In this document: in pieces, positions 22,701 through 32,859 of the stretch
Position numbering within the stretch: position 1 is the stretch's first letter
Layout of the letters: each line of letters opens with the position of its first letter
From: Lytechinus pictus
Taxonomy: Eukaryota > Echinodermata > Echinoidea > Temnopleuroida > Toxopneustidae
DNA length: 64,000 nucleotides
Assembly: GCF_037042905.1 (NCBI RefSeq)
Contig: NC_087251.1
Coordinates: forward strand, 33,087,001 to 33,151,000
Direction of reading: 5' to 3'
The notes under the pieces: generated by a model
The model's input: the letters and a program-made list of their open reading frames with translations, nothing else
Database searches by the model: none
Told to the model about the DNA's origin: nothing
Translations under genes and position numbers: made by a program

Positions 22701-24354
22701 TAATCTTGTTATTAACGATATATATGATGTATCAATAATATAATTTGGTGATTATAATTATAATTATAATAATAATTGATGTTCGTAACAATATTCGGCA
22801 TCAAAATTATCATCACTAGTTTGACGATTGAGATTTTGTTTAGAACAGCCGAGAAATAAGTGAGGTTTGAAACGGCAACAATGCAATGAAGACAATTAAC
22901 GGAACCTTCCATCGAAGGTTTTTTTTATGTCATCAGTAGCATATTGATGGATATCTAGTGAATCATCACAGGTTTAACTTATTAGAAAAGTTGGGACTGT
23001 CTTCATTTTGGTCTAAAATTCAAATAATCCCAACTCTTTGTGAAACGTGTTCTCAGAAAAAAAAGATCTTGCACTGAACCTTTCCTAGATTCCGTCCGAT
23101 AAAGATGTAGCTTATAGGGACCCGTTTCCTTAAGACTCCCCTTTGCAGTGACTGTGCCATTGGGGAGTTTCGCACTGCGACGCAGAACGATTTCAAGAAC
23201 ATAGCGAATGCATTTTTAAATGCCCTTCATGACAAAAAGCAGCCACGAATTCTTTGTGGAAAGTTGTTGGATCAAAACAGCAGCTTCGCCCTGGACTCTG
23301 GACGAATGACATTATTTGCAAGTTTTCGTCAGCTCAGAAGTTAGGACGTAACTGCTGTTTCGTTTCACCAATTTTCGACAAAGACCTCTTAGCCGTTCAT
23401 CGTTATTTGGTGGGCATTTTTCAATACATAATACACCTGAGGCCAGAAGTTTGCATACACCCAGGAAATTCAAAGAAAAGTTGACACTTGCCAAACAACA
23501 TAAAATTTACTGTATCTTATAAAGCATTTTTGCTATCATGATGAATTTTATATCAAACAAAAAAATTAATGAGTATGTCATGACCCTTCATCACACTGCT
23601 TTGCCATCAGGAGCTGAAAAATATTTAGGTGTAATTTTTTTCCCAAAATATCTTCATATAAAAACGTTTCATATTTGTGCTAGTTACCAAATTTCTCAAC
23701 ACAAACATTTCAGATTACACTTTTTATAGAAAATGTAATACAAATCATAGATTTGATATTTATATATTTCTATGAAATGATGTATGAAAATATGATAAAC
23801 AATAGAATACATTTGGCACGAATATTACTTTTTTTTTCTTCAAAGAAAATTCCACCTGAAATATACGTTAATCCCAACGGCATCCCAATCATGTGTAAGA
23901 GCTTAATACGCTCTTTCATTTGATGCCAAATTTGTCATGTTAGTATTTATATTTCTGAAGATTTTTTACATGTTTGGAAAGCGAAAAAAATTCACTGAAT
24001 TCCATGGGTGTAAACTTTTGGCCTCAACTATACTATGTTCTTGAATCCATTCTGCGTCGCGGTGTAAAAACTTATCAGGTGTATGGTAACTAAGTAACAG
24101 GGCTCAGCAAAACAAGGCTTCCATCATGTTCATGGTTCAAAGTTGCTAAATTGTAAGTCTTTACGAAACGGACAACTGGAAACTTTTGAAATTTAATATT
24201 GAATTCTTGATTGATTTGTGCAGGATATGTCGCAGATGTGACGGGCTCTTTCAACGCTTCATATATGTTCATCGCAGGGGTAGAAATCCTTGTATCCTGT
24301 CTCATGATTCCATCAATAATTGCCGAGAAGTTGAAGGAACGCACGGCGGACTAA
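16584..24354 (+). CDS. SLC16/monocarboxylate-transporter-like MFS protein, copy A (4 exons)
   Basis: Joined exons 16584-16779, 20664-20813, 21479-22534 and 24224-24354 give 510 codons, within the normal SLC16 size range. All three introns are phase 1, splitting a Gly codon, with GT/AG borders. The first ATG lies after an in-frame TAA (16545). The protein should be a 12-helix plasma-membrane transporter: residues 14-193 form the first helical half, about 194-320 a long polar, acidic/basic cytoplasmic loop, and 325-500 the second half, ending KLKERTAD. SLC16-like features include GVYLPDLKRALGLSS with GLAIGLFEAFS, a helix 4-5 region FYGIGKSGYAIG and MRIYGWRGSLMIIGG. The canonical DGGWGW motif before helix 1 is absent. 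Substrate unknown. Confidence 0.85.
16960..17189. repeat. Family R repeat in intron 1
   Basis: Similar to 790-1045 and 41945-42179. It ends at the TA dinucleotide where the Tc1/mariner-like element begins. Confidence 0.6.
17190..17838 (-). mobile_element. Tc1/mariner-like element with transposase remnant
   Basis: Inverted termini GGGTGGTGCAACGAAAGATG and CATCTTTCGTTGCACCACCC, flanked by TATA on both sides (TA target duplication). On the minus strand near 17600-17500 it reads NSPDSNTIENLWSIRDSKVY in one frame, the C-terminal DDE-family block (SPDLNPIENLW) of Tc1/mariner transposases, then breaks by frameshift. The same insertion is present in copy B (42180-42830), so it predates the gene duplication. 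Confidence 0.75.
17905..18215. repeat. Family R repeat, tandem degenerate copies
   Basis: Two adjacent versions of the R words (GACCACTGACTGTCC near 17945 and 18129; GAAGCCATC near 17917 and 18100). Also present in copy B. Confidence 0.55.
18216..19914. other. Intron 1 sequence, no feature recognised
   Basis: Shared almost base for base with copy B 43206-44880. A part at 18860-18960 (CTTCATGACAAAGAGCAACC, then GATTCTGGAC) resembles 23225-23310 in intron 3, suggesting an old dispersed repeat. Confidence 0.5.
19915..20158. repeat. 175-bp satellite, about 1.4 units
   Basis: The word TCTCTGAGATGAAAAGGCGC recurs with spacing of about 176 bp (19923, 20099). The unit also has GTGTCAAAATGCACAGATTC and AAGGTCAATGACC. 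Larger arrays of the same unit lie at 44881-45607 plus 50539-50830, and inverted at 54500-55030. Confidence 0.8.
20204..20305. repeat. Perfect 40-bp inverted repeat with 22-nt loop
   Basis: 20204-20243 is exactly complementary to 20266-20305 (the arm includes GTACAACAGCTTTGGCAACT); the loop is AT-rich. The equivalent place in copy B (about 57555-57590) lacks it, so it arrived after the duplication or was lost there. It could be a small foldback element or a hairpin-forming RNA. Confidence 0.85.
20318..20620 (+). mobile_element. Repeat carrying a tRNA-like gene
   Basis: About 300 bp closely matching the reverse complement of 25075-25402. Around the tRNA-like core it has a fixed upstream part (ATCAAAGCAATAGCTTTGAT palindrome, CGGATCGGGGTCGCCC) and a fixed downstream part (CGGCATCACCAATTTTTCC). 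The tRNA-like part sits in the middle, not at one end, unlike an ordinary SINE. Confidence 0.65.
20486..20556 (+). tRNA. tRNA-like sequence, anticodon UCA
   Basis: Folds as a cloverleaf: acceptor GTCTCTG/CAGATAA (imperfect), D arm GTCT/AGGC, anticodon stem CCGGC/GCTGG with loop GTTCAAA (anticodon UCA), 4-nt variable loop, T arm CCGGG TTCGATT CCCGG. The A-box TGGTCTAGTGG and B-box GGTTCGATTCC are intact, and a T7 run follows within a few bases as a Pol III terminator. The head resembles tRNA-Glu with a shifted anticodon loop. Being part of a repeat, it may be a tRNA pseudogene. Confidence 0.55.
20664..20813 (+). CDS. Copy A exon 2 (residues 66-116)
   Basis: Acceptor TTTCTACAG|GT, donor TTTCTG|GTATGT. 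Encodes the loop GPVLAYCYRRTHGVFRR and helix 3 (CLLVTGAIFAAGGLLLVSMV), then the start of helix 4. It is 150 nt, so the phase is kept. It differs from copy B exon 2 at 3 sites. Confidence 0.85.
20904..21345 (-). mobile_element. L2-like LINE 3' end in intron 2
   Basis: Matches 57833-58270 of copy B, including the tail of TTGTA repeats and the C-terminal coding word RGSRLYNDLP. Copy B continues into a long element, whereas here the match stops near 21345 and single-copy intron resumes. Confidence 0.75.
21479..22534 (+). CDS. Copy A exon 3 (residues 116-468)
   Basis: Acceptor CTGCGCAG|GT, donor TATGTG|GTAAGA; 1056 nt. It encodes helices 4-6, the ~125-residue charged cytoplasmic loop (starting after VDLDVEG and containing DDEEIEDQFD) and helices 7-11. 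The equivalent exon of copy B would lie beyond the right window edge. Confidence 0.85.
22535..23170. other. Intron 3, AT-rich, no feature recognised
   Basis: Contains short ATAATT repeats near 22750-22780. Nothing else recognised. Confidence 0.5.
23171..24064. mobile_element. Nested inverted-repeat elements in intron 3
   Basis: An outer inverted pair, 23171-23204 (GCACTGCGACGCAGAACG and on to CAAGAACATAG) and 24033-24064, encloses a second inverted pair at 23434 and 24028. The outer arms match at about 28 of 33 positions. The inner element is annotated separately. Confidence 0.6.
23434..24028. mobile_element. Tc1-like MITE
   Basis: Ends are CTGAGGCCAGAAGTTTGCAT with ACACCCA on the left and TGGGTGTAAACTTTTGGCCT on the right, a Tc1-like terminal pattern, flanked by TA. 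About 595 bp with no transposase. Confidence 0.6.
24224..24354 (+). CDS. Copy A exon 4 (residues 468-510, stop)
   Basis: Acceptor TTTGTGCAG|GA; encodes GYVADVTGSFNASYMFIAGV and helix 12, ending KLKERTAD then TAA at 24352-24354. In frame with exon 3 through the phase-1 junction; it completes a normal-length transporter. Confidence 0.8.
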
Positions 24355-24509
24355 ACGAGAACCTCACAGATACTTCACAAATGTGTATACTGGGATATAC
24401 ATTTCAGGGTCATTAAAAAAAAGAAGAGGAAAGCCGGCTGGAAATTTCACCTGCATAAAACAATTGTGCATTTGTGCTGATGATGTGACATTGAAATAAC
24501 ATATGAGGA

Positions 24510-25010
24510 CAGAGGCGTCGATCATGGGGGGCAGGCAACCGCCCCACCAATGAAAATATTGGGGGGGGGGGGGCAAACATATCGTTTTGCCCCCCCCAAT
24601 AATTCCGCATGTGAAAAAAAATAAAATAAGATTGTAATGTTACACAGAAATCAGCAAGCGAGATCGAGATACACAACTCGTTCTTCATCTACAATCGTGC
24701 TCAAAATGTCCGGTTTTTAGATTAGAATATAAAAAAATTTCAGCTCGCGCTTCGCGCTCGCATCATTTCTGTAGCAAAAACCCATACTTTTCATGATTTA
24801 ATAGGTGAATAGAATGTCCCGTTTTCAGTTCTATACCTCAAAAGAACTCCCACTTCGATTTGCAATAATCTTTTGTTGGATATATTTCTTGTTCTTTATT
24901 AAAAACGTCAAAAACTTTTTTTTTTTAAGATCAAAATATCAAAATTTTCAGCTCGCGCTTCGCGCTCGCATCTATTATTTTTAATTTTTTTTAAAATTTA
25001 ATTTGTTGGT
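24510..25010. mobile_element. hAT-like element fragment (same family as 45616-50538)
   Basis: Begins CAGAGGCGTCGATC like the element at 45616 and shares its next ~250 bp, including the poly-G/poly-C hairpin and GCTCGCGCTTCGCGCTCGC words (24742, 24953). The 3' end is replaced by a TA microsatellite. Confidence 0.7.
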
Positions 25011-25011
25011 G

Positions 25012-25014
25012 AGA

Positions 25015-25064
<50 letters not shown>

Positions 25065-25070
25065 TATATT
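25012..25070. repeat. TG/TA microsatellite
   Basis: Short TG run followed by about 20 TA dinucleotides. Confidence 0.9.
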
Positions 25071-25074
25071 GTAA

Positions 25075-25402
25075 AGAAATGGATGAAGAGAACAATGGTA
25101 GGCGTAGCTTAAATCAAGGTTCCCCAGAGCTATCTACCCTTTGGAAAAATTGGTGATGCCGAAAAAATGTCTCTGCCGGGAATCGAACCCGGGCCCCTAG
25201 CTTTGAACGCCGGTGCCTTAACCACTAGACCACAGAGACGGGTTAGTGGCTAGGGCGACCCCGATCCGATTGACCGTCTGATAGACAGATTTTCGACACT
25301 ATACCAATTATAATTTCCTTTGTCGGGTGAAGGTGGGTTTCGAACAATGACAAGTCGCCATGCTTCAGCTGGATCAAAGCTATTGCTTTGATACAGTACA
25401 CG
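25075..25402 (-). mobile_element. Repeat carrying a tRNA-like gene, reverse orientation
   Basis: Reverse complement of 20318-20620 over nearly its whole length. Confidence 0.65.
25169..25239 (-). tRNA. tRNA-like sequence, anticodon UCA, perfect acceptor stem
   Basis: Read on the minus strand: GTCTCTG ... CAGAGAC pair perfectly over 7 bp. D arm GTCT/AGGC, anticodon stem CCGGC/GCTAG (last pairs weaker), loop GTTCAAA (UCA), T arm CCGGG/CCCGG. Both Pol III boxes are intact, and a T6 run follows after CAGAGACA. Total 71 nt, so it is not the long selenocysteine tRNA. UCA would read UGA. Confidence 0.55.
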
Positions 25403-25409
25403 AGAACGT

Positions 25410-25438
25410 GCCCCCCCCCCCCGTAGCTACGCCACTGC
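25410..25438. mobile_element. hAT-like terminus (poly-C plus GTAGCTACGCCACTG)
   Basis: The reverse complement begins CAGTGGCGTAGCTAC then poly-G, the same terminal type as 14055. It abuts the duplicated flank that begins CACAAAAGG. Confidence 0.5.
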
Positions 25439-25684
25439 ACAAAAGGTTTCACAATCAAGTCATGAACTAACTAACCTTCGGGGCAGGGAACCGTGTAAGC
25501 TGGGGCCAGTATTCACCTCTGTACAAGCCCTTGTACTGGTATTCAAGTTTATACCGTGCTATAGGCTCTAGTTGGGTTCACCTTAACAATATAAAACTTC
25601 AACACCAAACTCTATTTATTCATATTTTGTCTATTATATAGCCTACCATCATCGATTCGGTTCGGATGCTGTATTATATGGTTA
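25439..25684. repeat. Copy B 5' flank, duplicated from 16008-16245
   Basis: Near-identical to the copy A flank up to TATATGGTTA, where the Gypsy element begins. The last four bases GTTA (25681-25684) are the left target duplication. Confidence 0.85.
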
Positions 25685-25758
25685 TGAAATAGACGGGGTA
25701 CAAAAATAAACGATACAGGTATAGAGATCAGAAAGTTATTTTGATATTCACTTTATTC

Positions 25759-28700
25759 TAGACAAGACCAATATGGGGAGAACTTGAGTTCAAGGAGCAT
25801 TTTGGGGTAAAAGTTGGGAACCGGTCTATTTCACCTAATTTGAATGTGCTGAATCTGATAAGACCGGTTCCCAAGCCAATTTTTCATGTTTTGACCACCT
25901 AATTTGCATTTTAAAAAATGGCTGCCAAATTGATAATTTATAATCTTATTTCTACACTATTCTTTTATAAGAATCGCTTTCACCGATATGGATACTGCAA
26001 AATCCTGCATACTGAACATGTACCATTCGGTAAAATTTGTTATTTCTGTTTCCAGCTAATTATTTATGCAAATTTATGCATATTTTGCAATATTATGCTA
26101 TAATTTGATAATTACACTTAAAATGTTTATTATTTTGGGTACAAATAGCATTTGTATCATTATTGTGATAATTGTTTGGCCCTTGAATATATAATACTCG
26201 GTCAATTTTATATGTATTTTATTGTTCTTTGATATTTCTTTTGTGTTCTTGTATTTTCTGCCATTTGCTTTGTATATGTTTGATATGAGATCTTTAAAAA
26301 ATAATATCAATGGCAGACAAATTTTAAGCTTCAATGATAGAATCATTTGATAAACTTCTTTTGGCACAACTGTTAATTGTACTCAGGAACAAATACACAC
26401 ACATGCTCACACACCCACACCTGTATATAGAAAGTAATATACTTGCAAAGTATATTAGACATGCCCAATATAAAAACATTGATGCTGATCCTATAATCAT
26501 GACAATTACCAAATTCAATGAACCCGTAAGAAAAGAAGAGTTAGAAGTTGGAAACCTGTAATCATGCTGAACTTAAATTTCTTGAAATTTAAGTTATTTA
26601 GTTTTTTATAACAGATCTAATAATCAATTTAACGTATGATTTACGCAGTGCAGTTTATTAATCGGATATAAGTAGCAGTACATCCTTGTAGCAAAATTAT
26701 ATCTTTGATTCAGCTCCATCAGAACTACAACCATGGCAGTTAACCAAAGAACAATTTGTAATAAATGCAAAGGGTCTGTATTACTGGATCGCTAACTAAT
26801 TTTTTTGGTCATTACTGATTTATTTATTTATTTATTTGGCAACGATACATTTTCCCCAAGTCAACCATCAAAGTGATAACTGAAAACCACAGCTTCTATC
26901 CAGTCCTTGCCTTGGAAGATTCTTTGACGAACGATACTGAATACAGAAGAGGAAATGATAAAAAAACATGGGGCTAAACACAGATTAACTCCATGGTAAA
27001 AACATGGGAAAAACAAGGTTTCCAGCCCAGTCCCTGCCCAATGCAGAACAAATTTTCACAGTGTGTCCTATGGTTAAAAAGTGCTAGAAATGCCTGTTGA
27101 AGGTAAACCAACATGGAGACAGTTGCAGAAGTCCGGTCTAGAGGTTATCCGGTCATGGATGATATTTTCCGCACCACCGCATGTAAGACAATGTCTGATC
27201 TCAGCACATCTGTGGAGGTAAATATGTAGATTGGCAGACATGTGATGCGTGTTTCTTCATGCTCATTGTTCTATCAAAGACTACGCCAAGAGATCTAGCC
27301 TTGCATACTAAGATATGTAGCTTCCTCACCTATTAATACTGGAGTTGTAGTCATAATAATTACGCATATATGGAGATGACAAAACAAGATACTTCGCTTT
27401 TTACTGTTAAGCTCCAGGAAGTTGACCTTCATCCAACATCGAATCCTCAATGGCAGTACCAACAACAGCAGATGCACGAACCTCTGTATCTTTAACTTTT
27501 AGATCAAAAGTGAGGTATACAGCTGGATGTCATCAGCATAGAAGTGTATACCAAGACCATGTTGCCACATTATAGAGCCAGGAGGAGTGATGTACAGTTT
27601 AAAGAACAAGGGACAAGGACAGACTCCCAAGGAACTCCATATCAAAGGGTAGTCACAGGAAACTGCATGCCAGTGATGAATACAGCTTCATACAGCTCTA
27701 TTGGCAAGGTAAGAGGAAACCTGCCATTGGAGTGCAGAATCATCAATTCCAAAACAGACTGTCAGTCTCCCAAGAAGAATGACATGTTCAGGTATCAAAA
27801 CCGGTTGACAAGTCAAACATAACTTAGGCAACTGCTTTTCTCATAGAAAGAGAAATCCTGTCTCTACAATCGAAGAAATTCTCGACCTAGACTTTGATGG
27901 TGATATCTCAGACTCGCATGCAGCCTATCAGAGCTGGGTAAGCTATTGGATGCTGTTGGGTTTAATACCGATCAAAAGAAGTGGATTAATAATCACCTGC
28001 AGGAACGCCAAACATGCCAGGAACCCACCATCCTCTGAAATATATCTTCGTTATCAATTTGAAATAGTCTATCTTATGAAGATATGAAGATGTGTGAATA
28101 TTAGAAGTTCGATAAATGGCCTAGAAGACATTAGGCAATTCACTGCGGTATTGAAAAGGTGCACTTCGAGCATTTTAACACCTGGAACAACATCTGGTTA
28201 GACAGCAGATTCTCTCTCAAGACAAAAATTAAGGTTTTGTTTATGGATTTGTGACATGAGAATCGGACATATCTCATGAACGCAAACACGATGACTTCGA
28301 TACGAACTGCCTCCGCAGAATACTTGTACTAAATTGGTTTGATTTCAACAATTAGAGATTACTTTTATAATATGATGCTGCCCTATCAATCAAGCCATCC
28401 AATGGAACACCAAATCGATGATAACTGACATTGATCATTCAACACCCGCCGCCGAAGGTAAAGGTGTATATCAAGCCGGGAGAAGCTGGATGCCTCTAAG
28501 TTGGATGAAGCGGCAATCCTAGATCATGTAGATAGGTTAGGTGCAGTACTGCATTGGAAAAGATATATTATGGAGATGCACATGTAATCCGTTAATGAAG
28601 TCCAATGATTAAAAAAATTGTTATTAAAAGGATATCCAGTGACTTATTCGTTGTGGAACTTTGGAACATCACAGTCTAGCTTTTAAAACACGGAAAACGG

Positions 28701-29859
28701 TTAAATTGGTAGGCAAAATAAAAAATTAGATGAATAATTATATGTGGGTTCAGTTCTGATTTTTTTTCTTCAAAATTGGGACAATTTGACAAGCGTAATA
28801 GAGAGAAACACAGGACATCTCATTTTCAGCAGACTGTTTTCACTTCATTTTGCTGAAGAAAAACACTAAATATATATACATGTATGAGTGATCAGATTCT
28901 GTTGGTCAGGAACATAACTACTCCAAAGGATATTAAATGCAACTGATTGACTATTAGGAGTTGAGAATTACAGTTCTATTATGATTCAAATTTAATAATT
29001 CATCATCTAAAATTGTGAATATGAATGAATTGATTGATATCATAATTCAAGATACCATTTTATAATAAAAATTTTAGCAATTAATAGTGACATTCGCTTG
29101 AATACAGATAGGTTCATGAAATTCGTTGGATCTCCACCAGTGTGCTTTTAAATGGGAAAGCTCTCCGTGCAGGAGTTTACCTTTGTATGCAGATGTGGGT
29201 GTGGGAGTGGGTGCATCTGTTTGTGCCCATGGATATATGCGAATAAAAAATTTAAAAAAGTGATTACATAATTAAATCATTGAAGATTATTATTTTCTGC
29301 CATTGATAATCAATAATTTGACAGATCCCATAACAAAACATGTACAAAACAAAAGGTACAAAATACAAAGAAATACATAAGAAATTCAAAAACAATAAAA
29401 TACATTATTATTCACTGTGATATCATATTATAAGGGCCGTACAATTATTTATAATGATTTAAATGCTATTTGTACCAAAAATATAAACATTTGAGCTGAA
29501 ATTATCAAATTATAGCATAATGATCCAAAATATGCATAAATTTGCATAATTAATTAGCCGCAAACAAAAATAACAAGTTTTCCCGAAAGGTACACGTGCG
29601 TATGCAGGATTTTGCAGTATTCATGTCTGTGAAAGCGAATATGATTAAAGAACATTGTCGAAATAATATTCTGAATTGTCAATTTGGCAGCCATTTTGTT
29701 TATGCAAATTAGGTGGTCAAAACATGGGAAATTAGCTTGGGAACCGATCTTATCAGATTCAGCATATATGAATTGTGTGAAATAGTCCAGTTCCCAACTT
29801 TTACCAAAAAATGCTTCTTAAAATTTATATAGGCCTCTTTTTCCAGAATGGGTCTAGTC
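25759..29859. mobile_element. Foldback element FB1, 4.1 kb, about 585-bp inverted arms
   Basis: Left arm 25759 to about 26340, right arm about 29272-29859. The outer ends are TAGACAAGACC and (complement) GACTAGACCC. The 5-bp duplication TATTC is at 25754-25758 and 29860-29864. The intact LTR at 38134-38160 shows the empty site. The interior holds a CR1-like relic; no transposase is recognised. A piece of the same arm is at 56080-56290. Confidence 0.85.
27090..27960 (-). pseudogene. CR1-like reverse-transcriptase relic inside FB1
   Basis: On the minus strand in scattered frames: HVILLGRLTVCFGI (27790), PLFFKLYITPPGSIMW with HFYADDIQLY (YADD at 27540-27529), WMKVNFLELNSKK (27430), then SLGVVFDRTMSM (27290). 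These follow the usual CR1/Jockey order around the catalytic YADD. Many stops and frame changes show an old relic. Confidence 0.65.
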
Positions 29860-30177
29860 TATTCAGCTTTTAACTCCAATATAGTCTTCAGACTTTACAA
29901 GAACCGAGTTCACATACAACTACATGTACAAGGTTGAAGAGCATGAAGATCGAGTCAACTGCCAGGTTACTTAGCATGGTACATGTTGTCTACTCTCTCA
30001 ATACATACATGTATCAATGGTCCTGTTCACGACACGACTCATATAAACCAAACCAAGAATGTTTCTATTCATAAGCACCTTGCCTGGTGCAGGCATACAA
30101 TACAGGCATACAATTCACTTCAGGCTCTACATGTATGCCCAAGAGTTATGCTTGCACCTGTTATTCATATCACTACA

Positions 30178-30195
30178 ATTCTCCCCTACTTTGTA
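30178..30195 (-). other. Polypurine tract before the 3' LTR
   Basis: The minus strand reads AAAGTAGGGGAGAATT directly before the LTR start TGTAGTG. This is the purine-rich primer site for plus-strand DNA synthesis in LTR retrotransposons. Confidence 0.75.
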
Positions 30196-30709
30196 ATAAT
30201 CTCCTCCTGGAGATTACAACAAATATGATTCATAATAATCTACAATATTTAACACATGTGCTTTCAATATTGTAGCATGGTTTGATTATTTTTCACAGGT
30301 ATCATGACCTCTCTTTTTGTAAAATTTGAGAAGTAATCTATTCATCTATAAAAGTTTGGAATAGTGATTAACATATATATGACAAGCCGGTGCCAGTGAA
30401 AAACAAGTTAACTGAGTGACATTTTTTCTTACTATTTTTTTAATTTCACAAAACTTCAAAATGGAATAATGGTGAAGTCCAACATGCAAACAAATAAAGT
30501 TGATCAATAAATGTCAGGATTTTTTTTTGACAATTACAAATTGATTTGCATTTTTTAATGTATACTGGTACATGGTTGCATGGGAATTAATCACCATTTT
30601 CACATTCTGTATATATTTCCAATTAAACATTTACGAAAAACAATCAAATAAATTACCTATCTCAAAACAATTGAAATGCACGTAAAGTTTTGTATGTCTT
30701 TAGCAAATT
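30196..30709 (-). other. Gypsy 3' untranslated region
   Basis: AT-rich, no open frame. Lies between the end of the integrase frame and the purine tract; no envelope-like frame is present. Confidence 0.5.
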
Positions 30710-32456
30710 TCAAATGCTAGACTTTGGAAGTCGAAATGGATTCTGATGTTTACCCCGTGAGACTCGTGTACTTCTACGGAGCACAGGGGCGACAGGCGAC
30801 TGAATTACAGACATGGGAGTAGTGAAAGGAATCTCCCCTACATTGTAAACACTTGGCTCTTCAATCCCTTGTTTACACCCCCTAATCAACACTTCATCCG
30901 TGTCTGACTCTGAATCATCTGATTGATGAAAGTGTTGGTGACAATGGGTCTCCCCTACTTTTTGTTTGTCAACATGGGCCTTAGAATTATGTCCATCTGA
31001 CATCATTACCTCCTCAGAACCAACATCACCATGTTTATCATCATATTGCATTGCTGGGGATATTCTCAGCAGTCGTCGGTGTACCACCTTTTCATTTCCT
31101 CCTCTGACAGGCCTGATAGCATAAACATCTTCTTCTCTATTATGCCATAAGACAACATACTGATCCCTCTCATACACATCTTTGATTTTGTGTCTACCAG
31201 GGAAAGTACATTTTTTCAAAAGTACTTGGTTACCAATAGGAATGCCCTTACCAAATGCTGGGGCCTTGGCATCATGCAGCCCTTTATTATGTGCAGCAGA
31301 TTGCTTAACTCTTTCTTGCACTATCTGATTAGTCCGCTCCAGGAGCTCAGATTGTTGACTAACAAAATCTTGATTCCAATCACAATCTGTACGGCCCAAA
31401 ATCTGATCAAGTGGTATGAGTGGTTCTCGACCGAACATTAGAGTATATGGAGCTATTCCAGTCGTGCAATGAGGGGTTGTGTTGTACACAAACACCAAAT
31501 GAGACAAAAAAATCTGGCCACCTATGTCTTGCCTTCGGATCTAAGGATTTAATCAATCCAAATAATGTACGATTGAATCTTTCTGCTTGTCCATTTCCCT
31601 CCGGATGATATGGGGATGTGTGAGTCTTTGTTATTCCATACAATTTGCAAAGCTCCTTAACCACCTCCCCCTCAAAATTTCTGCCTTGTTCACTGTGTAT
31701 TCTGTTAGGAATACCAAACTTTGTAAACCAATGATCTCTTAGAACCTTTGCAACTGTTACAGCATGTTGGTCCCTACAAGTCACTGCTTGGGTAAATTTG
31801 GTATACACGTCAGTGATTACCAACACATCTTCTACACCGCCTAGTCCTTTATCAATTTTCACAAAGTCAATTGCCACTACCTCTAATGGTCGAAAAGTTA
31901 TTAGATGTCTCATTGGCGTTCTAATGCGTGGTTGGGAGGCCTTAGCTATTACACACTGTGTACAATTACTAACATGCTTATGCACTGATGCTGCCATCCT
32001 TGGCCAATAAACACGCCTTCTAAGAACAGAAAAGGTCCTAGTGACCCCTTGATGACCCCAACCATCATGGGCTCCTTCTAAAACCCTTACACGAAGACAT
32101 TCTGGTAGCAAGTACTGAAAGATTTCACCATGTATAGGATCATTTACATGCCTACAGAGAACGCCATCCTTCTCAACAATCCTTGACCACTGCCACAACC
32201 ATCGCCTAACTTCTGCTGGCTCTCTGATACCGCTAACTACATCTGTAGGCTCGAAGCCTTTATCCCAACGTTTCCAAACATACTTAAGGATGGGGTCTGA
32301 CCTTTGCAATGCTGTCACCTGACTTGGAGACAAAGATGGGAAAATCCCAGGGGAAGATCTATCTGGAGGAAAGTTACAAGTTCCTTGATTCACAGCTGCG
32401 ACACAAGGTTCAGTTTTATTGATGCCTGTTCCTGTAGTACCAAGTACTGCACACAT
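30710..32456 (-). pseudogene. Integrase of the Gypsy element (one frameshift)
   Basis: N-terminal zinc-binding domain H-H-C-C (GHQGVTRTFSVLRRRVYW to CTQC), then the catalytic core: VVAIDFVKID (first Asp), RIHSEQGRNFE, SPYHPEGNGQAERFNRTL (Glu). The second catalytic position reads Glu (HSEQ) where HSDQ is usual. A frameshift in a T-rich run near 31490 breaks the core from the C-terminal part (VYNTTPHCTTGIAPYTLMFG onward), which ends with an acidic/His-rich tail and a basic RRSTRVSRGKHQNP. Confidence 0.85.
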
Positions 32457-32470
32457 TACCTGCTCTACTT

Positions 32471-32845
32471 CTACTGCGCAGAAAAAATATGTTCAGGATA
32501 CCGGCTCAAGGCATCCGCACATTTGTTACTCTTAACAGAACGAAATTTAATATCAAAATTAAAAGCTGCTAACTGGGCAACCCATCTCATTGCGCAAGCA
32601 TCTAACTTAGCAGTGTGAATATGGGCAAGCGGGTTATTATCTGTCAGAACCGTGAACAAACCTCCGATCAAATAGTCGCGAAACTTATCGACAACTGCCC
32701 ATTTCAACGCGAGGAGTTCAAGTTTAAAGGAACTGTAATCGGGATAATTCTTCTCTGCCCCTCTCAATCCTCGACTTGCATAAGCTATGGGATGTGGGAC
32801 ACCTTGATTATCTTCTTGTAACAAACATGCACCTAGTCCCTTCAA
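32471..32845 (-). pseudogene. RNase H domain of the Gypsy pol
   Basis: Motifs GLGACLLQ, PIAYASRGL, KLELLALKWAV, FTVLTDNNPL and CADALSRYP match the Gypsy RNase H. It is out of frame with the reverse transcriptase by a one-base change near 32875, and with the integrase by a T-run slip near 32485. Confidence 0.85.
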
Positions 32846-32859
32846 AGAGGCATCAATCT

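Larger units (their letters stand above)
25685..30177 (-). repeat. 3' LTR, split by foldback FB1
   Basis: LTR parts are 25685-25758 and 29860-30177. Plus-strand ends are TGAAATAGACGGGG and CATATCACTACA. Subtracting FB1 and its 5-bp duplication leaves about 387 bp. Confidence 0.9.
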
